64,000 nucleotides of DNA from Bin87 sp034428455. Lineage in GTDB: Bacteria; Chloroflexota; Dehalococcoidia; Lucifugimonadales; UBA3495. A model generated the notes under the pieces. It saw nothing but the letters and a program-made list of their open reading frames with translations, was not told the origin of the DNA and made no database searches. Shown here piece by piece: positions 8,565 to 17,049 of the stretch (positions are counted from its first letter, which is position 1; the number at the start of each line of letters is the position of its first letter). The stretch is taken from assembly GCA_034428455.1 (NCBI GenBank), contig DAOUHZ010000147.1:1-64000 (forward strand), given 5' to 3'. The position numbers and the translations under genes are program-made.

Positions 8565-9005
8565 CTACTGCTGGGTTTGCCGCGCCAGTGAACGGTGCGG
8601 CGTGGATCGACGCCGGCGCGCGACGGTTACGCGGACTTGGGCCCGCCGCAGGGAAGCCACGGCCTGCTCCAGTTCGATGTCCGATTCGCGACTGGCGATC
8701 CGTTCCTGCGCTCGCGCCAATGCTTCCTGCGCCCGGGCCTCGTCGATCTCGTCCACATCCTCGGCAGCATCGGCGAGCACGATGACCTGGTTGCCCAGCA
8801 CTTCCAGGTACCCGCCGGACAACGCCAGATAACTCTCGTCACCATCCGCGCGAACCAGCAGTTCGCCCGGCTGCAGCACGGTCATCAACGGGGCATGGTT
8901 GGGCAGGATGCCCAACTGACCAGCGACTCCCGGCGCCACCAGCGCGTCCACTTCGCCGGAGAACACCTCGCGTTCAGCGGTGATGATTTGCAACTGCATC
9001 GGCAT
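8565..9005 (-). CDS. atpC: ATP synthase F1 subunit epsilon
   Basis: Last gene of the atp operon; the central-stalk subunit that regulates rotation. The N-terminal beta sandwich contains MQLQIITAEREVFSGEV, the GILPNHAPLM motif and a GGYLEV strand. A helical C-terminal hairpin follows (about residues 90-130) and a basic tail ends the protein. ATG 9005, with CAGGAGC upstream, gives the standard N-terminus. The frame stays open further upstream but only by overlapping atpD. 146 residues is near normal. Confidence 0.92.
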   Translation of the reverse strand: MPMQLQIITAEREVFSGEVDALVAPGVAGQLGILPNHAPLMTVLQPGELLVRADGDESYLALSGGYLEVLGNQVIVLADAAEDVDEIDEARAQEALARAQERIASRESDIELEQAVASLRRAQVRVTVARRRRSTPHRSLARQTQQ

Positions 9006-9042
9006 CGGGGCGAGCTCCTGTCGATCTGTGTCCTCGGGAAGA

Positions 9043-10437
9043 TCAGGCAGCGGCCTGCATCTGGGCGGCCTTTTCCACCGCCTCTTCGATGGTGCCGACC
9101 ATATAGAAAGCCTGCTCGGGGAGGTCGTCGTGCTGGCCATCGAGAATCTCGGCGAAGCCGCGCACGGTATCGCGGAGGGCCACGTACTTGCCCGGCTGGT
9201 TGGTGAAGGTTTCGGCCACGAAGAAGGGCTGGGTCAGGAACCGCTGGATCTTGCGGGCCCGGAACACCGTCTGCCGGTCATCGTCGGACAACTCTTCGAT
9301 GCCCAGAATGGCGATGATGTCCTGCAAGTCACGGTACCGCTGGAGCACTTGCTGCACGCCGCGCGCCACACGATAATGCTCATCGCCGACGACGCGGGGC
9401 TCCAGAATTCGAGCGAAGGATGCCAACGGGTCCACAGCCGGATACAAGGCTTGCGCCGCCAACGCGCGCTCAAGGGAAACGACGGCGTCCAGGTGACCGA
9501 AGGTGGTCACAATGCCGGGGTCGGTGTAGTCGTCGGCCGGTACGTAAATAGCCTGGAAGGAGGTGATGCTGCCGCTCTTGGTGGAGGTGATGCGCTCCTG
9601 GAGCGCGCCCATCTCCGTGCTCAGCGTTGGCTGATAGCCCACAGCTGACGGCATACGGCCCAGCAGCGCGGAAACTTCCATACCGGCCAGGATGTACCGG
9701 TAGATGTTGTCGATAAAGAGCAGCACGTCCTGGTTCTGCTCTTCGCGGAAATACTCGGCCATGGTCAGGCCGGTCAGGCCGATGCGCGCGCGCACGCCCG
9801 GGGTCTCGTTCATCTGGCCAAATACCAGCACGGTGCTGCCCAGCACGCCGGAGTCTTCCATCTCGTGCCAGAGGTCGTTGCCTTCACGGGAACGCTCACC
9901 CACGCCGGCGAATACGGACACTCCGCTGTGGACGGCGCCGATGTTGCGGATCAGTTCCTGGATGATGACGGTCTTGCCCACACCGGCCCCGCCGTAGGCG
10001 CCGACTTTGCCGCCTTTGGGGAACGGCGTGATCAGGTCGAAAACCTTGATTCCGGTTTCAAGAATCTCGACTGTGGGGTTCTGGTCGTCGAAAGCGGGGG
10101 GATCGCGGTGGATGGGCCAGAACTGTCCGGCCTCCACTGCGCCCAGATTGTCCAGCGGGGTCCCCGTGACGTCGAAAAGTCGTCCCAGGGTTTCGGGTCC
10201 CACTGGCACCGAGACCTTGTTCCCGGTGTCGGTCACTTCGCTGCCGCGGGCCAACCCGTCGGTGGAACCCAGGGCCAGGCAACGGGCCCAGTGGTTGCCG
10301 ATGTGCTGCTGAACTTCCAGCACCAGCCGCTCGCCAGTGTTGTCGACCTCGAGAGCGTCGAACAGGTTGGGGAGCTGATCGGCGGGGAATTCAACGTCCA
10401 CCACCGTACCGATGACTTGGGCAATTTTACCGGGCAT
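9043..10437 (-). CDS. atpD: ATP synthase F1 subunit beta
   Basis: Catalytic F1 subunit, 464 residues. The P-loop GGAGVGKT lies at 149-156, the catalytic-loop GERSREGND at 180-188, and Walker B in DVLLFIDN near 240. The following IYRYILAGMEVSALLGRMPSAVGYQPTL stretch departs from the common IFRFTQAGSEVS wording only in its first part. ATG 10437 follows GGAGGATAGACAAG, a strong ribosome site, and gives the expected MPGKIAQVIG start. The gene lies 31 bp after the extra 129-codon gene. Confidence 0.96.
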   Translation of the reverse strand: MPGKIAQVIGTVVDVEFPADQLPNLFDALEVDNTGERLVLEVQQHIGNHWARCLALGSTDGLARGSEVTDTGNKVSVPVGPETLGRLFDVTGTPLDNLGAVEAGQFWPIHRDPPAFDDQNPTVEILETGIKVFDLITPFPKGGKVGAYGGAGVGKTVIIQELIRNIGAVHSGVSVFAGVGERSREGNDLWHEMEDSGVLGSTVLVFGQMNETPGVRARIGLTGLTMAEYFREEQNQDVLLFIDNIYRYILAGMEVSALLGRMPSAVGYQPTLSTEMGALQERITSTKSGSITSFQAIYVPADDYTDPGIVTTFGHLDAVVSLERALAAQALYPAVDPLASFARILEPRVVGDEHYRVARGVQQVLQRYRDLQDIIAILGIEELSDDDRQTVFRARKIQRFLTQPFFVAETFTNQPGKYVALRDTVRGFAEILDGQHDDLPEQAFYMVGTIEEAVEKAAQMQAAA

Positions 10438-10468
10438 CTTGTCTATCCTCCGGGTATGCTTCCAACTG

Positions 10469-10858
10469 CTATTTCGCCTCTGCTGAACGTTCAGCAGGCG
10501 ACGGATCGTGGAATGGATCTCCCTTCGCTTCCGCTTCGGCCTTGCGCCGGAGCCATTCCACCCACTCCCTGTTGTTTTCGGCACGAGCCTCGGCGCGAAC
10601 CTTGTTTTTGTAAAGCGCTCCCAAGACCATGTTCAATCCCTCCGCCGCAGCGAATGACAGCAGCACATGCTGGATGAACCCGTGCTCCAAGACAGTAAAA
10701 GCCGCCGTTGGAACATCATACCAAGCAGCTTCCAGAATGACTATCTGCTTGTAACATTCCACTCCCACCCGGCCCAGCGCAGATAAACCGTAGGTGGCTA
10801 GGAAAGACCGATACAGGTCGGCAGGTACGTCGGCCGGAATGTCATTGAAGGAGAGCAT
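10469..10858 (-). CDS. Hypothetical protein inserted between atpG and atpD
   Basis: 129 residues with no recognised family. The first 85 residues are predicted helical and partly hydrophobic (EHGFIQHVLLSFAAAEGLNMVLGAL). The last 40 are highly charged, containing NREWVEWLRRKAEAEAKGDPF and ending in a Pro/Ser/Ala tail. It lies in the atp operon on the same strand, 25 bp after atpG and 31 bp before atpD, so it is almost certainly cotranscribed. The W-x-x-W-x-x-R tail resembles C-termini I associate with unnamed Chloroflexota coiled-coil proteins, but that is recollection, not a match. A role in F1 assembly or regulation is possible but unproven. Confidence 0.7.
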   Translation of the reverse strand: MLSFNDIPADVPADLYRSFLATYGLSALGRVGVECYKQIVILEAAWYDVPTAAFTVLEHGFIQHVLLSFAAAEGLNMVLGALYKNKVRAEARAENNREWVEWLRRKAEAEAKGDPFHDPSPAERSAEAK

Positions 10859-10883
10859 TCAACCGAGTTTGCTGGCTGCGGCT

Positions 10884-11744
10884 CTATCCCTCCAGTGCGA
10901 CCTGGCCGCCAACCAAGTCCAGCAACTCGTTGGTGATGCTGTCCTGGCGGAGCTTGTTCATTACCAGCGTCAGGTCGGAAGCCAGCTGGTTGGCGTTGTC
11001 GGTGGCGTTGCGCATGGCGACCATGCGGGCGGACTGTTCGCTGGCGATGCTTTCCAGGATCGCGTGGTACACCTGCATCTCGACGAACTGCGGGAGCAGT
11101 GCGCTCAGGACGGTGGCCGGGTCCGGCTCGTAGATGTAGCCGACTCGTTGGGCCGATTCCAGCGCCGCCGGCTCAACGGGAAGTATCCGCTCGATCACCG
11201 GCTCCTGCTGGACCGTGGACACGAAGCGCATGTAGGCCAAGTGCACCTCGTCGAACTCCCCTTCAGTGTAGCCATCGATGACCAGCCTGGAAATCGCGGT
11301 CGTGTCCGCCAGAGATACCCGGTCGCTCAGGTCCGTGAAAACGGCCTGAACGGTATCGGTGTAGCGCACCAGGAAGTCGCGACCCTTACGGCCCACGACT
11401 ATGCTCCGAACCGTTGCGTCGCTTCCCAGGATGAAGCGGGCGACCTGGCGGTTGATGTTGGCGTGCATGCCGCCGGCCAATCCGCGGTCAGGGGTTATCA
11501 CCACCATGCCCACGTTGTTAACCGGTCGAGTCGCCAGCAGAGGATGGACCGTGTCATCGTCCGTGGGTTGCGCGGCCAGGGTGGCGATCACTTCGTGAAT
11601 CTTTTCGGCATACGGGCGACCGTCGGTTACAGCCAACTGGGCCCGGCGCATCTTCGACGCCGCGATGAGGGACATCGCGTTGGTGACCTTGCCGGTGTTC
11701 TCGACGCTCCTGATGCGTCGGCGAATGTCTCTAACGCTAGGCAT
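10884..11744 (-). CDS. atpG: ATP synthase F1 subunit gamma
   Basis: Central rotor shaft. The N-terminal helix MPSVRDIRRRIRSVENTGKVTNAMSLIAASKMRRAQ and the C-terminal helix with NATDNANQL and the NKLRQDSITNELLDLVGG signature are both intact. 286 residues is a normal length. It follows atpA by 46 bp and is followed by an unusual extra gene instead of atpD. Confidence 0.95.
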   Translation of the reverse strand: MPSVRDIRRRIRSVENTGKVTNAMSLIAASKMRRAQLAVTDGRPYAEKIHEVIATLAAQPTDDDTVHPLLATRPVNNVGMVVITPDRGLAGGMHANINRQVARFILGSDATVRSIVVGRKGRDFLVRYTDTVQAVFTDLSDRVSLADTTAISRLVIDGYTEGEFDEVHLAYMRFVSTVQQEPVIERILPVEPAALESAQRVGYIYEPDPATVLSALLPQFVEMQVYHAILESIASEQSARMVAMRNATDNANQLASDLTLVMNKLRQDSITNELLDLVGGQVALEG

Positions 11745-11790
11745 GTACTGACCCTGGCTGCTGCAATGGAGAAACTAGGTGCAGCGGCTC

Positions 11791-13299
11791 CTACTGGAAG
11801 GTGGGCTTGAAGTCGTTGATGGCGGCGGTGAGTTGCTCGCTCAGCTCGTCCGGCAGGTTGCCGGTGTCGCGGATAGCCTGACTGAATTCCGGGTGCGTTG
11901 CATTCACGTGCCGGAGCATCTGCTCCTCGAAGGCTCCCACCCGCTCCAGCGGCACGTCTTCCATCAGGCCGGAGTTTACCGCGTAGAGAACGATCACCTC
12001 GTCGCCAAGGTTCAGGGGCTGGTACTGACCCTGCTTGAGCGCCTCGGTAGCCAACTGGCCACGAGCCAACTGAGCGCGCGTAGCCGCGTCCAGATCCGCG
12101 GTGCCAAACTGGGCAAAGGTGGCCAGCTCCCGGTATTGGGCCAGGTCCAGGCGCAGGCGACCGGCCACCTGGCGCACTGCGCGGGTCTGGGCAGCGCCGC
12201 CCACACGAGACACGGACAGCCCAACGTTCACGGCAGGGCGTATGCCGACGTTGAATAGTTCCGGTTCGAGATAAATCTGACCGTCGGTAATGGAGATCAC
12301 GTTGGTCGGAATGTACGCCGAAACGTCACCGGCCTGGGTTTCGATGATGGGCAGGGCCGTCAACGAGCCGCCGCCCAATGTGTCGTCGAGCCGGGCGGCG
12401 CGTTCGAGCAACCGGCTGTGCAGGTAGAAAACGTCGCCGGGATAAGCTTCACGTCCGGCGGGCCGACGCAGCAACAGCGACATTTGGCGGTAGGCCCAGG
12501 CGTGCTTGGTAAGATCATCGTAGACGATCAGCACGTCCTTGCCTTCCTCCATGAACGCCTCGCCCATGGCGCAGCCGGCATACGGGGCGATGAACTGCAG
12601 CGGCGCGGAGTCCGCCGAACCGGCGTTGACCACGATGGTGTGGTCCATAGCGCCGTACTCTTCCAGGATGCCCACCACCTGGGAGACCTTGCCCTGCTTC
12701 TGGCCGATGGCCACGTAGATGCAGATCAGGTCCGTATCCCGCTGGTTGATGATGGTGTCGATGGCGATGGCCGACTTGCCGGTGGAACGGTCGCCGATTA
12801 TCAGTTCGCGCTGGCCCCGGCCGATGGGGATCATGGCGTCGATAGCCTTGATTCCGGTCTGCACCGGGGTGTCCACGGACTTTCGGACCACCACGTTGGG
12901 CGCGGTGCGCTCCACTGGCATGGTGCGATCCGTAGCCACCGGGCCCTTGCCGTCCAGCGGCCGACCCAGCGGATCCACCACCCGGCCGATGAGCGCGTCG
13001 CCAACCGGCACTTCGATGATCTGCCCGGTGGCGCGGACACGGTCACCTTCTTTCACCGCGTTGGGGTCACCCAGGATGGCGGCGCCCACGATGTCAGATT
13101 CCAGGTTCAGCGCAAGGCCCAACACGTCGTTGCCGAAATCCAGCAACTCGTTGGAGCGGACGCTTTGCAATCCCTGGATGCTGGCGATGCCGTCACCCAC
13201 TTGCAGGACGGTGCCAACGTCGACGAGGGAGAGGTCTCCGCCAAACTCCTCGATCTGACGCCTGATGAGAGATACTATCTCTTGTCCCCTGACTGCCAT
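11791..13299 (-). CDS. atpA: ATP synthase F1 subunit alpha
   Basis: Non-catalytic nucleotide-binding F1 subunit, 502 residues. The P-loop reads GDRSTGKS at 169-176, where GDRQTGKT is the usual wording. The family run from YTNVISITDGQIYLE-like sequence through the VGGAAQTRAVRQVAGRLRLDLAQYRE region is intact. ATG 13299 is preceded by GAGGAGACTC. It lies 27 bp after atpH. Confidence 0.96.
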   Translation of the reverse strand: MAVRGQEIVSLIRRQIEEFGGDLSLVDVGTVLQVGDGIASIQGLQSVRSNELLDFGNDVLGLALNLESDIVGAAILGDPNAVKEGDRVRATGQIIEVPVGDALIGRVVDPLGRPLDGKGPVATDRTMPVERTAPNVVVRKSVDTPVQTGIKAIDAMIPIGRGQRELIIGDRSTGKSAIAIDTIINQRDTDLICIYVAIGQKQGKVSQVVGILEEYGAMDHTIVVNAGSADSAPLQFIAPYAGCAMGEAFMEEGKDVLIVYDDLTKHAWAYRQMSLLLRRPAGREAYPGDVFYLHSRLLERAARLDDTLGGGSLTALPIIETQAGDVSAYIPTNVISITDGQIYLEPELFNVGIRPAVNVGLSVSRVGGAAQTRAVRQVAGRLRLDLAQYRELATFAQFGTADLDAATRAQLARGQLATEALKQGQYQPLNLGDEVIVLYAVNSGLMEDVPLERVGAFEEQMLRHVNATHPEFSQAIRDTGNLPDELSEQLTAAINDFKPTFQ

Positions 13300-13326
13300 G
13301 GGCGAGTCTCCTCAATGTTGCGTTGG

Positions 13327-13866
13327 TTAGGCCGCTTGCGCGCGGACCGTCTGGCGGAGCCGTTCCAGGGCGGAACTTGCGCTGCCGTCCAGCAATTGAT
13401 CGCCAATTTGGATGATCAGCCCGCCCAGGATCGACTCATCCACACTGGCGGTGACTACCACTTCCTTGCCCACCATGCGTCCAACCAGATCCGTGATACG
13501 GTCCAGTTCGGTCTGCTCGAGCTCCACGGCGGCGGTGACTTCTACCCGTTGACGCCCCAGCCGCTCATCGAGCAAGTGGGTGTAGGCTTCCTGGACATCC
13601 CGCATGGCGTCCACGCCGCCCCGGCTGACTAGGAGCGCCACCAGATTCCGAACCATGGGGTGGGCCTCGGACAGCACTTCGTCGATGGCCGCGATCTTGC
13701 GCTCCAGCGGCACTTCAGCGTGACGCAGGAACAACCCGAACTCCTCGTCGCCGAGAACGTCGGCGGCCAAACGGAGTTCCTGGTCCCACGGTTCCAGTTG
13801 CTCGTGCTGCTCGGCCAACTCGAAGATGGCCTGGGCGTAGCGCTGACCGGACAGGCGGTTTGCCAC
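13327..13866 (-). CDS. atpH: ATP synthase F1 subunit delta (OSCP)
   Basis: Stator subunit joining F1 to the b-subunit stalk, 179 residues. It starts with RLSGQRYAQAIFELAEQ, the standard OSCP N-terminal helix, and ends with the DESILGGLIIQIGDQLLDGSASSALERLRQ signature. The start is GTG 13866 with GGGAG upstream. It sits between atpF and atpA as usual. Confidence 0.92.
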   Translation of the reverse strand: MANRLSGQRYAQAIFELAEQHEQLEPWDQELRLAADVLGDEEFGLFLRHAEVPLERKIAAIDEVLSEAHPMVRNLVALLVSRGGVDAMRDVQEAYTHLLDERLGRQRVEVTAAVELEQTELDRITDLVGRMVGKEVVVTASVDESILGGLIIQIGDQLLDGSASSALERLRQTVRAQAA

Positions 13867-13957
13867 GGGTTCTTGTCTCCCTGGTTGCTATGCTGGCGCG
13901 GCTGCTTTGCAGGCAGCCACATTCGTTTCACGTCTGGGGCGCCGAAATGTTTGCAGG

Positions 13958-14461
13958 TCAGTTGCGGCGCAGCGTCTGCTCGCCCTCGGCCAGGACCTGA
14001 TCGATCAACTCCTGATGCGCCTGGCGGTCCACGCTGCGACGTATAATCCGTTCGGCGGCGGAAATCGCCAGATCTCCAAATGCCGACCTGACCTCGTTGA
14101 TGGCGGCATCCCGCTCACGGGCGATGTCCGCCCGGGCGCGCTCGGAGAATTCCTCTGCCGCCTGGCGGGCGCGTCCCATTTCCTCTTCTCGGAAGCGGTC
14201 GGCGGCCTCGCGCGCCTGGTCCAAAAGACGCTGGCCTTCGCGCCGGGCCTCGTTGAGCTCCTCCTCGATGGCGGAGCGGGATGTGGCCGCTTCCTCTCGA
14301 GCCCGGTCCGCTGCGGCCAGGCTCTCCCGGATGCTCTCAACTCGACTGTCAAGAGCGTTGAGCAGCGGCCGGTAGGCCAGCGCCCCAAGCAGGATCAGCA
14401 GGACGACGTAGTTGATGAGGTAGCTGATCAGCGACGGAACGTTCAGTCCCAGTTCAACCAT
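13958..14461 (-). CDS. atpF: ATP synthase Fo subunit b
   Basis: Stator stalk, 167 residues. One membrane helix spans about residues 9-30 (YLINYVVLLILLGAL). A long, strongly charged coiled coil runs from about 40 to 150, rich in A, E and R. It begins 4 bp after the atpE stop. No second b' gene is present, so a b2 homodimer is expected. Confidence 0.92.
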   Translation of the reverse strand: MVELGLNVPSLISYLINYVVLLILLGALAYRPLLNALDSRVESIRESLAAADRAREEAATSRSAIEEELNEARREGQRLLDQAREAADRFREEEMGRARQAAEEFSERARADIARERDAAINEVRSAFGDLAISAAERIIRRSVDRQAHQELIDQVLAEGEQTLRRN

Positions 14462-14465
14462 GTTG

Positions 14466-14750
14466 TTACACCACGAAGAGCAGGATCACCGCGACGATGA
14501 GCGAGTAAATGCCCAGGGCCTCAGCGAACGCGATGGCGAGGATCATGTTGGTGGTAATGGAACCGGCGGCGTCCGGATTGCGGCCGATGGCGTTCATCGC
14601 GCCCGCGCCGAGGATTCCGATACCGACACCAGGCCCGACAACGCCAAGAGCGATGGCGAGGCCGGCTGCCAGGAACTTTGCGCCTTCCGCAGTCAGCGCC
14701 TGGGAACCCACCGCCAGCAAAGTGGTGAACATCGAAAGGTCAAGTGCCAT
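14466..14750 (-). CDS. atpE: ATP synthase Fo subunit c
   Basis: Rotor-ring proteolipid, 94 residues, slightly long at the N-terminus. It has two membrane helices joined by the RNPDA loop (57-61). Glu77 in the second helix is the ion-binding carboxylate. The first helix has a GPG motif where sodium-type rings carry Gln, and Ala follows the Glu where sodium-type rings have Ser or Thr, so proton coupling is favoured. GGAGG lies 12 bp upstream of ATG 14750. Confidence 0.95.
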   Translation of the reverse strand: MALDLSMFTTLLAVGSQALTAEGAKFLAAGLAIALGVVGPGVGIGILGAGAMNAIGRNPDAAGSITTNMILAIAFAEALGIYSLIVAVILLFVV

Positions 14751-14853
14751 TGTTGTTAATCCTCCGAACCGAAATTGGTCGCGTGATTTTGCTTAGCCCC
14801 GGGGCGTCAAACCACGGGACATCAGTGCCTTGATGGGGACGAGCTCCCGGCCA

Positions 14854-15858
14854 TCAGTGCTCCTCGTGACTTACGGCCACCGACAGGAACACCAGGGTGA
14901 GCCCTGCGAAAATTACCGATTGGATCAGACCCACCAGCAGCTCCAACCCGAAGACGAACTGAGTGGCGATGAATGGAACCAGGAAGGTGATCATAACCAC
15001 CAGGATCTCGCCCGCGGTCATGTTGCCGAAGAGACGGAAGGTAAACGAAACGATGCGCACCAGCTCCGACACCAGCTCCAGGATGCCCACGAAGACGTTG
15101 ATCAGGCCCGACGGTCGGCCGCGGAGCAGGTCTCCGAAGGCGAAGAACTTTTTGAGGTAGCCGAACCCGTGGGCGCGGAAGCCCCAATATTCTACGAACA
15201 CGAATGAAACCAAAGCGATTGCCAGCGGGAAGTTCAGATCGGTCCCGGCCGGGCGGATCAGGTGGGTCGCCAGCTTGAACTCGCCGCCGACGTTTGCGCC
15301 GTAGCCAACCGCCTGGTAGATGGGGATCAGGAAGATCGCCAGCCAGGCGTTGAACAGCACAAAGAAGAAAATGGTGGCGACCACCGGGAAAGCTCGACGC
15401 CCCATCTCCGGCCCGAGGATGCTGGAGGAGAAGTTGAGCACCAACTCAAACAGCATCTCGACCAGCGCCTGCAACCGGCTGGGAATCACCTTCGGGTTGC
15501 GCGCGCCTCCGATGAAGAACGCCAGCATGATGATGCTGGTCAGCCACGCCGAGAGCATGGTGTTGGTGACGGCGAATTGCATCAGGCCCAGCCCGTGATG
15601 CTCTTCTTCGCCTTTGCCGTGGTCGTCTTTGGATTCCCCGTGGTCTTCGGTCTTCTTGTCCGCCACGCGGTAGCCGACCACGCTCTCGCGCACGGCTGCG
15701 GGGAACACGGGATCCGGAGGCAGGTGGATTCCCGGCTGCGAAACGAACGGCCGTTCCAGACCAAACATACGGGAGCCGACCGCGCCAACGACGAATCCTA
15801 CGATCAGCAGGACTGCCGATACGATACCCAGCAGCAAGAGTACTCGTTTGGTGGTCAC
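14854..15858 (-). CDS. atpB: ATP synthase Fo subunit a, with His/acid-rich insert
   Basis: Proton-channel stator subunit, 334 residues against about 240-270 in common homologues. The essential arginine is in SFTFRLFGNMTAGEIL. Five or six membrane helices are visible. The extra length is partly a hydrophilic insert at about 68-90 rich in Lys, Glu, Asp and His (it ends GKGEEEHHGL), between the first helix and the core. The start is GTG 15858, overlapping the end of the atpZ-like gene as GTGA, so the two are translationally coupled. Confidence 0.93.
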   Translation of the reverse strand: MTTKRVLLLLGIVSAVLLIVGFVVGAVGSRMFGLERPFVSQPGIHLPPDPVFPAAVRESVVGYRVADKKTEDHGESKDDHGKGEEEHHGLGLMQFAVTNTMLSAWLTSIIMLAFFIGGARNPKVIPSRLQALVEMLFELVLNFSSSILGPEMGRRAFPVVATIFFFVLFNAWLAIFLIPIYQAVGYGANVGGEFKLATHLIRPAGTDLNFPLAIALVSFVFVEYWGFRAHGFGYLKKFFAFGDLLRGRPSGLINVFVGILELVSELVRIVSFTFRLFGNMTAGEILVVMITFLVPFIATQFVFGLELLVGLIQSVIFAGLTLVFLSVAVSHEEH

Positions 15859-16145
15859 GACGGTTCGTTGCCTCCGCGGTCAGAACACGGTTTTTTGGAA
15901 CGGGTGGCGGAGCGATTGGGATTGTTGGTTCCGTACACCGCGGGAAGGATCATCCGGTAGACCCCATAGAAGGCCACCACACTGCCAAGGACCGTCCCGA
16001 CCAACACTAGGAGCGCCACCTGACCGGTTACATTTCCCAGCCAGAGCCCTCCAAGGATGCCCAGTACGATACATACAGCAACGAACCAACCCAAGCCGGT
16101 CAGCCGCAGTGCAGTAACTACCCACGGCGGCATGTCCGTTTCCAA
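15855..16145 (-). CDS. AtpZ/AtpI-like small membrane protein
   Basis: 96 residues, first gene of the atp operon. Two membrane helices contain GLGWFVAVCIVLGILGG and a second run ending FYGVYRMI, matching the small F1Fo-associated AtpZ/AtpQ family that leads many atp operons and is linked to ring assembly or Mg2+ handling. The C-terminal 25 residues are basic and polar. It overlaps atpB by 4 bp. Confidence 0.8.
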   Translation of the reverse strand: METDMPPWVVTALRLTGLGWFVAVCIVLGILGGLWLGNVTGQVALLVLVGTVLGSVVAFYGVYRMILPAVYGTNNPNRSATRSKKPCSDRGGNEPS

Positions 16146-16218
16146 ACGGCAGGCATCGTAGCATTGGCACTCCGAACTGTCAATCGGAGATTTTGGCGGA
16201 AATCGTAACCCCGTTTAC

Positions 16219-16242
16219 GAAAACGCCCCACCTGAAGGGGCG
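16219..16242 (-). terminator. Rho-independent terminator downstream of the BFN gene
   Basis: Read on the minus strand, CGCCCC and GGGGCG pair around a 7-nt loop, followed at once by TTTTC. It lies about 40 bp after the stop of the bifunctional-nuclease-domain gene and upstream of the atp operon, separating the two units. Confidence 0.65.
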
Positions 16243-16283
16243 GGGCAGTATTCATCGTCGCGCCGCTGGTACGCATTTGGAGC

Positions 16284-16826
16284 CTACTTACGTTCAAAGT
16301 CTTCCATGTCCAGTTCGTTGATTAGATCAGTGAAGGCAGACAACCCTTGAAGCTCTTCTTCGGTAACCTCAGCGGGGGCCGATTCTCCTCCCGCTTCCGA
16401 GGCCACCGCGGGTTGGCCGGTTTCCTGGTCCATCGAGATCGCGGCCTTGTCCATCACCTGGTCAGCCACGTAAATCGGCACTTCTGCCCGAACGGCAACC
16501 GCCATGGCGTCGCTGGGCCGGGAGTCTATTTCATGGGTGCGGTCGCCGATCCTGACCACGATCTTGGCGTAAAACGTTTCGTTTTGAAGATCGTTGACCA
16601 GGATGTGTTCGAACGTCCCGCCCATGGACTTCACCAGGTCGACGAAAAGGTCGTGCGTGAGCGGCCGCGGAACCGACATGCCCTGCATTTTAACTGCGAT
16701 CGCTTCGGCCTCGGTGGGGCCGATCCAAATCAACAGGAAGAGCTCGGTAGCCAACTCCTTGAGGACCACCACCCGCTGATAGTTCATCTGGCTGATCCGG
16801 ATGCTGTCGATTACCAGTTCACGCAT
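16284..16826 (-). CDS. Bifunctional nuclease (BFN/DUF151) domain protein
   Basis: 180 residues. The BFN core (about 1-130) has the family signature IGPTEAEAIA, a FEHILVNDLQNETFYAKI strand pair and IDSRPSDAMAVAVR. BFN proteins are reported to have RNase/DNase activity in plants, but the bacterial role is unclear. The acidic C-terminal tail (about 145-180) may be a short helix. It is monocistronic, closed by a terminator on the side facing the atp operon. Confidence 0.85.
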   Translation of the reverse strand: MRELVIDSIRISQMNYQRVVVLKELATELFLLIWIGPTEAEAIAVKMQGMSVPRPLTHDLFVDLVKSMGGTFEHILVNDLQNETFYAKIVVRIGDRTHEIDSRPSDAMAVAVRAEVPIYVADQVMDKAAISMDQETGQPAVASEAGGESAPAEVTEEELQGLSAFTDLINELDMEDFERK

Positions 16827-16998
16827 CTCGCTCCGTCACTCCAATCAACGCTTCCGGTATGGTGTGGTCGGATCACGCTCAAGCACATTTCCAACCAGCA
16901 GGCACGCCGGATTGTACACCCGCGAGAGTCGCCGATGTCAAGCGTGAATCACGCTCTCCGACAGTCTGGCGTGAGTAGCGCCGGCCGCACGGGACGGC

Positions 16999-17030
16999 GA
17001 AGGGGCGGGTGTTTGCCCGCCCCGGCTAGT
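16999..17030. repeat. Dispersed palindromic intergenic repeat (copy 1)
   Basis: GGGGCGGG (17002-17009) and CCCGCCCC (17016-17023) form an 8-bp stem with a 6-nt loop. Its flanks, GGCTAGT on one side and GAA on the other, match the copy at 58713-58745 read on the opposite strand, so this is a repeat family rather than a chance hairpin. It sits in the gap between two minus-strand genes and could also act as a terminator. Confidence 0.65.
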
Positions 17031-17049
17031 ATTCAATTCGGGGGACAAC

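Noticed and set aside
14466..14750. Sodium-coupled c-ring
   Set aside because: The Gln and Ser/Thr ligands of sodium rings are absent, so proton coupling is the better reading.
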